Of a stretch of 17,719 nt of DNA, positions 12,009 to 17,719 are shown in pieces. Both the position numbers and the translations under genes were made by a program. How positions within the stretch are numbered: the first letter of the stretch is position 1; the number at the start of each line of letters is the position of its first letter. Where the stretch lies: positions 1-17,719 of the forward strand of contig CAZRMT010000030.1 in NCBI GenBank assembly GCA_964601265.1. Direction: 5' to 3'. This DNA comes from UBA4675 sp964601265. GTDB taxonomy: Bacteria > Bacillota > Clostridia > Christensenellales > Borkfalkiaceae. The notes below the pieces were generated by a model. That model was not told the DNA's origin and made no database searches. It saw only the letters and a list, made by a program, of their open reading frames with translations.

Positions 12009-13034
12009 ATGGAAAAAAATAAATTCAACGCAAAAAAAATTGCGTTTATAGCTATAATGGGCGGATTAAGTTTTGTGTTATACTTGCTTAATTTTGCCAT
12101 TCCGTCGTTTTTTCCGTCCTTTTTGGAGATAAACGTGTCGGATTTTCCTGCGTTGATAGCAGGCTTTTCGTTCGGTCCCGCTAGCGGAGTAGCGGTAGCG
12201 GGGATAAAGATTTTATTTAAACTTCCGCTATCGTCAACTTGTTGCGTGGGCGAACTTGCCGACTTTTTAAACAGTGTGGCTCTTGTTTTGCCGTCCTCGT
12301 TGTATTATAGAAAACATAAAGACAAAAAGGGTGCGTTGGTATCTATTATATTAGGCGGGATTTGTACCGTAATTGTTGCGGTTATAACAAACTATACCTT
12401 TCTTGTCAGGGCATACGTTCATTTTTATGTGGGCGGAAATTTTGATATAATAGTAAATCTTTGCAAAAGTATTTATAAAGGGATAAACCAAAATAATTTT
12501 TATTTATATTATATATTTCTGGCGGTAATTCCCTTTAATATTTTTAGGGTTGCGGTAGTAGGAATTATTACTTTTATAGTTTATAAACGAGTGTCGGTCT
12601 TTATCAATAAATACGACATAAAGGAAGAAAAACCGATGAAATTCGTCACAAAAAATTACGAACAAACCATAGCTTTGGGTGAAAAATATGCAAAATCGCT
12701 TAATAGTGGCGACGTTGTGTTGCTTGACGGCGATTTAGGTGCGGGTAAAACCGTTTTTACCAAGGGAGTAGCCAAAGGGTTAGGCGTTACCGACGAGGTA
12801 ACAAGTCCCACGTACGCTTATATGAACGACTATGACGGAAAGCTTTTTCATTTTGACTGTTACAGGCTTTCAGACGGAGAGGACGCCGAAGCTTTGGGGC
12901 TTACCGATTATTTTTATTTGAACGGGGTTTGCGTTATAGAGTGGAGTGAAAACATAAAAAGCGTTCTTCCCGAAAAATGTAAACGAGTAGACATTAAAAA
13001 AATAGACGAAAACACGAGAGAAATAGAATTATGA
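12009..13034 (+). CDS. ribU-tsaE: RibU-type riboflavin ECF transporter subunit fused in frame to TsaE (t6A ATPase)
   Basis: 341 residues. Residues 1-~200 are an ECF S-component with five or six membrane helices; NVSDFPALIAGFSFGPASGV and VAGIKILFK match RibU, and the FMN riboswitch upstream confirms riboflavin uptake. Residues 210-341 are TsaE: MKFVTKNYEQTIALGEKYA, Walker A GDLGAGKT (241-248), TSPTYAYMNDY, HFDCYRL and CVIEWSE. TsaE is the ATPase that drives the TsaB-TsaD complex making tRNA threonylcarbamoyladenosine. There is no stop between them, only a short FINKYDIKEEKP linker. An internal ATG at 12636 has AAGGAAG at 12621-12627, 8 bases upstream, so free TsaE (132 residues) is probably also made. 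The start is ATG 12009 with AGGAG at 11996-12000; an in-frame ATG at 11943 lies in the riboswitch and is rejected. tsaB overlaps the stop (ATGA). Confidence 0.85.
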   Translation: MEKNKFNAKKIAFIAIMGGLSFVLYLLNFAIPSFFPSFLEINVSDFPALIAGFSFGPASGVAVAGIKILFKLPLSSTCCVGELADFLNSVALVLPSSLYYRKHKDKKGALVSIILGGICTVIVAVITNYTFLVRAYVHFYVGGNFDIIVNLCKSIYKGINQNNFYLYYIFLAVIPFNIFRVAVVGIITFIVYKRVSVFINKYDIKEEKPMKFVTKNYEQTIALGEKYAKSLNSGDVVLLDGDLGAGKTVFTKGVAKGLGVTDEVTSPTYAYMNDYDGKLFHFDCYRLSDGEDAEALGLTDYFYLNGVCVIEWSENIKSVLPEKCKRVDIKKIDENTREIEL

Positions 13035-13639
13035 ATTATTTAGCAATAGACACTTCGTCCTCGTATCTTACCGTAGCGTGTAGTTTTGACGGAGAAAAAA
13101 CTTATAAATATTTACCCGATTGCAGTTTAAATCATTCCGTTTTGTTAAACCAAACGATAGAAGACGTTTTAAACGAGTGCGGAAAAACCTTAAACGACGT
13201 AGACGTTTTTGCTTGCGTCGTCGGGGCGGGTTCTTTTACGGGAATAAGGATAGGCGTGTCTACCGTAAAAGCTTTTTCGTATGCGTTAAACAAAAAGGTT
13301 TTATCGGTAACAAAATTCGACGTTTTAGCGTATAATACCGATAGAAAAAAAACGCTTGCGTTAATTGACGCAAAAAACGACAATTATTACGTTCAATCGT
13401 TTGTCGATGGGGTAGCAAGCGAGCCGAGTTTTATGAATAAAGAACAGATAAAAGGGTTCTATAAAGGCTATAAAGTCGTTGCTGACGGATATATAGACGG
13501 GCTTTTTGACGGAAAATGCGATTTCTTAAAGGGGCTTTATTCCGCAGTTGAGGATAAAATGGGGCTAGCGACCGACGATAAGGAAAGTCTTATTCCTTTA
13601 TACGTTAAAAAAAGTCAAGCGGAAGAAAACGCACAATGA
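13031..13639 (+). CDS. tsaB: tRNA threonylcarbamoyladenosine biosynthesis protein TsaB
   Basis: A 202-residue ASKHA-fold protein, slightly shorter than usual (about 220-230). MNYLAIDTSSSYLTVACS is the N-terminal phosphate-loop-like strand, LNHSVLLNQTIEDVL and VVGAGSFTGIRIGVSTVKAFSYAL are the diagnostic TsaB segments, and LIPLYVKKSQAEE is the standard C-terminal signature. TsaB dimerises with TsaD (not in this window) and is activated by TsaE for t6A37 modification of ANN-decoding tRNAs. Start and stop both overlap their neighbours by ATGA, so tsaE, tsaB and rimI are translated as a coupled block. Confidence 0.95.
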   Translation: MNYLAIDTSSSYLTVACSFDGEKTYKYLPDCSLNHSVLLNQTIEDVLNECGKTLNDVDVFACVVGAGSFTGIRIGVSTVKAFSYALNKKVLSVTKFDVLAYNTDRKKTLALIDAKNDNYYVQSFVDGVASEPSFMNKEQIKGFYKGYKVVADGYIDGLFDGKCDFLKGLYSAVEDKMGLATDDKESLIPLYVKKSQAEENAQ

Positions 13640-14073
13640 TTGAGTTTATAACGGTTGCCGACGTAAAGGAAATAGCGCAAGCCGAAGGCGAGTTTTTTCA
13701 CGGCGAGGGCTGGAATGAAAATATGCTTTTAAACGCTTTTAAAAGTGGAAATTTTTCGGGATATAAAATTTTACAAGGCGGAAAAATCGTAGCGTATATA
13801 GGTTTTACTTTTTCGCCGTTCGATGCGGAAATCGTTTTCGTGGCGGTGGAAAAGCCTTTTAGAAGAAAGGGCTATGCGCAAAAGCTAATAGACGAATGCG
13901 TGAGCTTTTGTAAAGAAAAAAAATTCGAAAATATTTTTTTAGAAGTAAGAAAGTCCAATTTCGGAGCGATAGCCTTGTACGAAAAAGCGGGATTTAAAAA
14001 AATAGGCGAAAGAAAAAATTATTATCCCGACGGAGAGGGTTGTTTGAATATGGCGTTGTCCATAAAGGAATAA
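13636..14073 (+). CDS. rimI: RimI-type GNAT N-acetyltransferase
   Basis: A 145-residue GNAT enzyme. The acetyl-CoA pyrophosphate loop is RRKGYAQKLI, followed by ENIFLEVRKSNFGAIALYEKAGF and IGERKNYYPDGEGCLNMAL, the C-terminal pattern of RimI, which acetylates the N-terminal residue of ribosomal protein S18 in E. coli. In Bacillota this gene normally stands beside tsaB/tsaD, as here. The loop has A in place of the second G of the canonical R-x-x-G-x-G/A, which is allowed. The true substrate in this organism is not shown by sequence. It starts on an ATGA overlap with tsaB. Confidence 0.9.
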   Translation: MIEFITVADVKEIAQAEGEFFHGEGWNENMLLNAFKSGNFSGYKILQGGKIVAYIGFTFSPFDAEIVFVAVEKPFRRKGYAQKLIDECVSFCKEKKFENIFLEVRKSNFGAIALYEKAGFKKIGERKNYYPDGEGCLNMALSIKE

Positions 14074-14781
14074 ATGCTGTCTTTTATAAAAAGAGGAGAA
14101 GGAAAACCGCTTCTTTTACTACACGGCTATTTATCTAATAAAGAAAGCTTTACTTCTCAAATAGAGTATTTTAGTAAGTATTATACCGTTTACGCACCCG
14201 ATTTATCGGGGTTCGGGCAAAATACGCCGTTAGATAAAGCGTATTCTTTGGACGATTACGTAAACGACTTGTTGTTCTTTTTAAAAGACTTAAACTTAAA
14301 CGATTTTGACGTTATTGCCCATTCGTTCGGGGCAAGGCTCGTGCTAAAAAGCGACGAGTTAAGAAAAAAAGCGAAAAAAATAGTTATAACGGGCGGAGCG
14401 GGTTTAAAAACCAAAAAAACCTTAAAATACCGTGTAAAGGTAATGAAATACAAATTTTTAAAACGGTTTTTCCCGAATAGCAAAAAAATCTTAAAATCGG
14501 GTAGCGAAGAATATCGTTCGCTTTCGCCCGTAATGAAAGAAAGTTTCGTTAAAATCGTAAACGAAAATTTAGACTATAAACTTAAAGATATAACTAACGA
14601 AGTTTTGCTTGTTTACGGCGAAAACGATAAGACTACGCCGTTGTATTTGGCGAAAAAAATGCGTAAAGGTATAAAAAGGAGCAGTCTTTACGTTATAAAA
14701 CAGAGCGGTCATTTTGCTTTTTGCGAAAAAAAAGCGGAGTTCAACGCCGTTGTAAGGGAATTTTTATTACGAGAGAGATAA
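14074..14781 (+). CDS. Alpha/beta-hydrolase fold protein
   Basis: 235 residues. LLLLHGYLSNKESF carries the oxyanion-hole HG; the nucleophile elbow is AHSFGAR with S84 (first residue A rather than G); the acid is D185 in YGENDKTTP and the base H213 in SGHFAF, so the triad is complete. APDLSGFGQN is the usual strand-loop after beta-4. The cap segment (about 111-165) is very basic. It is probably a soluble esterase or related hydrolase; substrate unknown. It begins right after the rimI stop, with AAAGGA at 14064-14069, and ends 23 bases before the MurF-like gene, so it may act in or near cell-wall metabolism, which is only a guess from position. Confidence 0.85.
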   Translation: MLSFIKRGEGKPLLLLHGYLSNKESFTSQIEYFSKYYTVYAPDLSGFGQNTPLDKAYSLDDYVNDLLFFLKDLNLNDFDVIAHSFGARLVLKSDELRKKAKKIVITGGAGLKTKKTLKYRVKVMKYKFLKRFFPNSKKILKSGSEEYRSLSPVMKESFVKIVNENLDYKLKDITNEVLLVYGENDKTTPLYLAKKMRKGIKRSSLYVIKQSGHFAFCEKKAEFNAVVREFLLRER

Positions 14782-14804
14782 CTTTTTCGTACGGAGATAT
14801 GGAT

Positions 14805-16463
14805 ATGGTGATGAGAAATTATACAACGTTAAGAGAAGTATTCGGTGTTCAAAGTATGTTAACGTACGTGGCTTTGGCTGTCTTTTCCGTTGTCGTCACG
14901 CTAATGCTTTCATATAAGTTTTTACAGTGTATTCAGCATAAAAATTACGTTTGTAGCGATTTTTTTAAGTGGATATACAAAAAGAATAACGCCTTCAAAA
15001 GAAAACTTATAATGCTTTCGCTTTTATCGTGTTTTGCGTTTTGTTTGTTTAACGTTGTATTTGCGTTCGTTAAAAACGATTATTTTACTTTAATAGGGTT
15101 AATTTTTTATATCGGCTTTGTAATTTTATATATCGTCGGTGAAAGGAAAAGCGAAAACAAGGTTCCGTTAAAGTTTACGAAACGAATGAAAAGACTAATC
15201 GTAACCTATTGCGAAGTTGCGTTTATTGTCTTTTTCGGACTGATTTTGCTTGAAAACTTAGTCTTTTATTTTTGGGCGGACTTCTTTAAACTCTTAAGGT
15301 TTGTTGCCGTAACGTTATTTCCTTGCTTAATGCCGTTGCTTGTGTGGACGGCGTGCGTAATCAATAAACCGTTTGAAAAAAGGGTAAGCAAACGCTACGT
15401 AAAAAAAGCAACCGACTTTTTTTCAAATGCGACTTTTACAAAAATAGCGGTTACGGGAAGTTACGGAAAAACTTCGGTTAAAAATTTTTTAAACGATATT
15501 CTTTCGGTAAAGTTTAAAACGGTAGCAACGCCCGCGTCGTTTAATACGCCTATGGGCATATGTAGGTCTGCGCAACTTATTAAGCCCGACACCGAAGTAT
15601 TTATTGCCGAAATGGGTGCAAGACGAAAGGGCGATATAAAAGAGCTGTGCGATATAGTTAGTCCCGATATTGCCGTTTTAAACGGCGTTACAGCGGTACA
15701 TTTAATGACTTTCGGGAATATAAATAACGTAATAAGCACTAAAAACGAAATAGTCGAAGCCGAAAGCGTAAAAACGGCGGTGTTTACTTCCGATAACGAA
15801 AACACCTTGTCGCTTTACGAAAAATGCGAGAAAGAAAAAATTCTTGCGGGCTTTAATCCTAACGCCGAAGTGTACGCCGACAACGTAACGGCGGATAAAA
15901 ACGGCAGTTCGTTCGATTTAATTATCGACGGACAAAAAATTACTTTGAAAACAGCTGTTTTGGGTAGACATAATATTTCAAATTTAACGCTTGCTTGCGC
16001 TGTTGCATACAAAATGGGTATGACGATAGACGAGATAGCAAAAGGCGTTGAAAACGTAAAAAGCGTCGAACATAGATTAAGTCTTGTAAATAACGGTAAC
16101 GTAACTATAATTGACGACGGATATAATTCCAACGTCGAGGGTGTAAAAAGTGCGTTAGAAGTTCTCGGGTATTTTTCGGGTAGAAAAATAGTAATAACGC
16201 CCGGTATGACGGAGCTAGGGGTAGAGCAAAACAAGTATAATTACGATTTCGGCGTAAAACTTGCAAAAGTAGCTTCTTTCGTGGTGTTAATCGAGGGTGC
16301 CAGCTGTAACGCAATCAGGAACGGTTTGGTGTTCGGCGGAGGGTTCGACGCAGATAAAATCAAAATGGTGGCTAGCCTAGCCGTGGCAAAAGAAAAACTT
16401 AAGGATATAATAAAAGACGGCGACGTTATTCTGTTTGAAAACGATTTAACAGACCGTTTTTAG
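14805..16463 (+). CDS. murF: Membrane-anchored MurF-type Mur ligase
   Basis: 552 residues. Residues 1-190 are hydrophobic: helices at about 18-40, 64-88, 92-112 and two between 133 and 186. Then comes a Mur-ligase core: Walker A GSYGKTS (218-224), AEMGARRKGDIKELCDIVSPDIAVLNG, H299 in AVHLMTFG and K313 in STKNEI (the carbamoyl-lysine region), GRHNISNLTLACAVAY, H423 in EHRLSLV, and DDGYNSN (437-443). This order and the DDGYNSN motif identify MurF, which adds D-Ala-D-Ala to the UDP-MurNAc-tripeptide. The normal MurF N-terminal substrate-binding domain is not visible; the membrane domain takes its place. GGAG at 14793-14796 is 8 bases before ATG 14805; ATG 14799 would be too close and an in-frame ATG at 14721 lies inside the hydrolase gene. 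ddl follows. Confidence 0.85.
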   Translation: MVMRNYTTLREVFGVQSMLTYVALAVFSVVVTLMLSYKFLQCIQHKNYVCSDFFKWIYKKNNAFKRKLIMLSLLSCFAFCLFNVVFAFVKNDYFTLIGLIFYIGFVILYIVGERKSENKVPLKFTKRMKRLIVTYCEVAFIVFFGLILLENLVFYFWADFFKLLRFVAVTLFPCLMPLLVWTACVINKPFEKRVSKRYVKKATDFFSNATFTKIAVTGSYGKTSVKNFLNDILSVKFKTVATPASFNTPMGICRSAQLIKPDTEVFIAEMGARRKGDIKELCDIVSPDIAVLNGVTAVHLMTFGNINNVISTKNEIVEAESVKTAVFTSDNENTLSLYEKCEKEKILAGFNPNAEVYADNVTADKNGSSFDLIIDGQKITLKTAVLGRHNISNLTLACAVAYKMGMTIDEIAKGVENVKSVEHRLSLVNNGNVTIIDDGYNSNVEGVKSALEVLGYFSGRKIVITPGMTELGVEQNKYNYDFGVKLAKVASFVVLIEGASCNAIRNGLVFGGGFDADKIKMVASLAVAKEKLKDIIKDGDVILFENDLTDRF

Positions 16464-16479
16464 TGATAAAAAAATAGAT

Positions 16480-16508
16480 ACCAAAGACGAAAAGTCTTTG
16501 GTTTTTTT
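16480..16508 (+). terminator. Terminator-like hairpin between murF and ddl
   Basis: CCAAAGAC (16481-16488) pairs perfectly with GTCTTTGG (16494-16501), loop GAAAA, then seven Ts. It ends 21 bases before the ddl start, so ddl needs either read-through or its own promoter, which I do not see in the short space. Confidence 0.8.
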
Positions 16509-16529
16509 ATGTTAAAAAGGAGTTTATAT

Positions 16530-17630
16530 ATGCTAAACGTTATGGTTGTTTTCGGCGGGAAAAGCGTGGAACACGATATTTCGATAATAACGGGAGTTTT
16601 AACAACTAATACGCTAGACGGTGTTTTTAACGCAATCCCCGTCTATATATCGAAAAACGGCGAATGGTATTACGGCAAAAACTTAAAAAGCCTGTATTTT
16701 TTTAAAAACGAGAACCTAAAAAAATGCAAGAAAGCGGGATTTGCATTAGGTCAACCGTACTTGTACGAACTAAAAAAAGGCAAGGTAAAAGGCGGTATAA
16801 AAATAGACTGCGTTATAAACTGCACTCACGGCGTTAACGGTGAGGACGGTATGGTGGCAGGGGTTGTTCAAAGCCTAAATATTCCGTTTGCTTCACCAGA
16901 CGGATTTTGTTCGGCGTTTTCTATGGATAAAGAAAGAACGAAAATTCTTTTAAAGGGGTTAAATATAAAATCGCTACCGTACGCAACTTTGAAAAAAGAG
17001 GAGTACGAAAAAAATTCAGAGGCATTAGGGTGTGTGAAAAAACTCGGGTTTCCCGTTATTATAAAGCCCGCAAACTTGGGTTCCAGCATAGGTATAGGCG
17101 TAGCGAAAGATAAAGCGGAACTTTTAGAAAGGGTTAGCGAAGCGTTCACGTACGATAATAAGGTTATAGCGGAAAAAGCTTTAAGCGGTTTTACCGAGAT
17201 AAATTGCGCCGTATGTTTCGACGGGGAAAATACGCTCGTGTCCGAGTGTGAAAGACCGATAAACGGCAACGACGTGCTTACTTTTGCGGATAAATATCAA
17301 AAAAGCGTGGAAAGGGAGTTTCCCGCAAAAATAGACAAAACCTTATCGGATAAAATTAAAAAAATATCGCAAACGATTTACGAAAAATGCGGTTTTAGGG
17401 GGATAATACGAATAGATTTTTTGGTGACGGGCGATGAGATTTACGTGAACGAAATAAATTCCGTCCCTGGGTCGCTTGCATACTATTTATTCTGCGACAC
17501 TTTTTCGGATTTTGTTCTTTTGCTTGAAAAAATAATTAAAAATACAATAAACGAGCATAAAAACAGTGAAAAAAAACTTTATAATTTTTCTTCCGACGTT
17601 TTATACGGCGAGTACAACAGTAAAAAGTAA
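16530..17630 (+). CDS. ddl: D-alanine-D-alanine ligase
   Basis: A 366-residue ATP-grasp ligase joining two D-alanines for the cell-wall peptide. In order: VVFGGKSVEHDISI with E14 binding the first D-Ala amino group, HGVNGEDGMVAGVVQSLNIPF, KPANLGSSIGIGVA (from K179, ATP-grasp lysine and loop), ERPINGNDVLTFADKYQKS (the omega-loop region, shorter than the usual YDYEAKY form), and IRIDFLVTGDEIYVNEINSVPGS (N307-S315, metal and substrate site). The family usually has NE(V/I)N(T/S)xPGFT; here FT is SL, marking a divergent Ddl branch. Start ATG 16530 with AAGGAG at 16517-16522, 7 bases upstream; an in-frame ATG at 16509 lies before this site and is rejected. It is placed after murF, the enzyme that uses its product. 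Confidence 0.9.
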   Translation: MLNVMVVFGGKSVEHDISIITGVLTTNTLDGVFNAIPVYISKNGEWYYGKNLKSLYFFKNENLKKCKKAGFALGQPYLYELKKGKVKGGIKIDCVINCTHGVNGEDGMVAGVVQSLNIPFASPDGFCSAFSMDKERTKILLKGLNIKSLPYATLKKEEYEKNSEALGCVKKLGFPVIIKPANLGSSIGIGVAKDKAELLERVSEAFTYDNKVIAEKALSGFTEINCAVCFDGENTLVSECERPINGNDVLTFADKYQKSVEREFPAKIDKTLSDKIKKISQTIYEKCGFRGIIRIDFLVTGDEIYVNEINSVPGSLAYYLFCDTFSDFVLLLEKIIKNTINEHKNSEKKLYNFSSDVLYGEYNSKK

Positions 17631-17662
17631 GTAACTAACCGCAAAGCAACGCTGTTTAATGA

Positions 17663-17719
17663 AATCGATACTGTCGTATCGGTTAAGGACAGAGACGCTA
17701 TATAAACTGTCATTCAGAG
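17663..17719 (+). ncRNA. Possible 5' end of a T-box leader (cut by window edge)
   Basis: A perfect CGATAC-TGTC-GTATCG hairpin (17666-17681) is followed by AAGGACAGAGACGCTAT and, at the edge, CATTCAGAG. The spacing and the closing CAGAG resemble the start of T-box Stem I (GGAC..AGTA......CAGAGAG), but the AGTA element reads GCTA and the specifier loop and T-box sequence lie outside the window. Tentative only. Confidence 0.25.

Noticed and set aside
14721..14804. Longer N-terminus for murF
   Set aside because: It would lie inside the hydrolase gene; ATG 14805 is correctly spaced from GGAG.
15815..16234. Minus-strand open frame inside murF
   Set aside because: Shadow of murF; composition follows the opposite-strand codons and no initiation signals are present.
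1..17719. CRISPR array, insertion sequence, prophage or tRNA/rRNA gene
   Set aside because: No regularly spaced repeats, transposase motifs, integrase or cloverleaf sequence were seen; the window is continuous housekeeping-type operons with uniform codon style.

Overview
The window is a low-GC bacterial chromosome segment from a spore-former-lineage Bacillota (Clostridia-like). The evidence is the yabP-yabQ-divIC order, strong AGGAG-type ribosome binding sites, an FMN riboswitch ahead of a RibU-type transporter, the GyrB/GyrA sequences, and tightly packed operons. I cannot name a genus from sequence alone. An oddity of the whole window is that codons ending in a pyrimidine usually end in C when the next codon starts with G, and in T otherwise, so CpG is common despite the AT-rich background.

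Layout. (1) 1-1000: an XRE-type repressor and a SLOG/DUF1273-like protein transcribed divergently, with a palindrome over the likely promoter of the second. (2) 1061-3798: a compact operon of yabP, yabQ, a divIC/ftsB-like gene (overlapping yabQ by 128 bases), a Ppx/GppA-family gene and an M50-like membrane protease, closed by a terminator. (3) 3844-8457: promoter, gyrB, gyrA, terminator. (4) 8472-9279: a minus-strand membrane protein with a probable degenerate Mrr-like domain. (5) 9312-10860: a divergent control region with an inverted repeat, then a NadD-YqeK fusion that looks leaderless, then rsfS. (6) 10857-11018 minus: a 53-residue small membrane protein that fills the gap after rsfS. (7) 11093-11830: a DeoC-fold protein lacking two catalytic residues. 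(8) 11841-14781: FMN riboswitch, an in-frame RibU-TsaE fusion, tsaB, rimI and an alpha/beta hydrolase. (9) 14805-17630: a MurF-type ligase with a membrane domain in place of the usual N-terminal domain, a terminator-like hairpin, and a D-Ala-D-Ala ligase. (10) The last bases may be the 5' end of a T-box leader cut by the window edge.

How the genes fit together. YabP/YabQ serve spore formation and DivIC serves the septum. GyrAB set supercoiling. NadD-YqeK and RsfS are the usual nadD-yqeK-rsfS cluster (NAD synthesis, Ap4A breakdown, ribosome silencing). TsaE and TsaB belong to the t6A tRNA-modification machinery, with RimI beside them. Ddl makes D-Ala-D-Ala and MurF attaches it to the cell-wall precursor. 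Most of the window is housekeeping. The less ordinary points are the RibU-TsaE fusion with a retained internal start, the membrane-anchored MurF, the DeoC-like pseudoenzyme, the degenerate Mrr-like membrane protein, the leaderless fused nadD-yqeK with its operator-like repeat, and the small membrane protein. I found no CRISPR array, insertion sequence, tRNA or rRNA.
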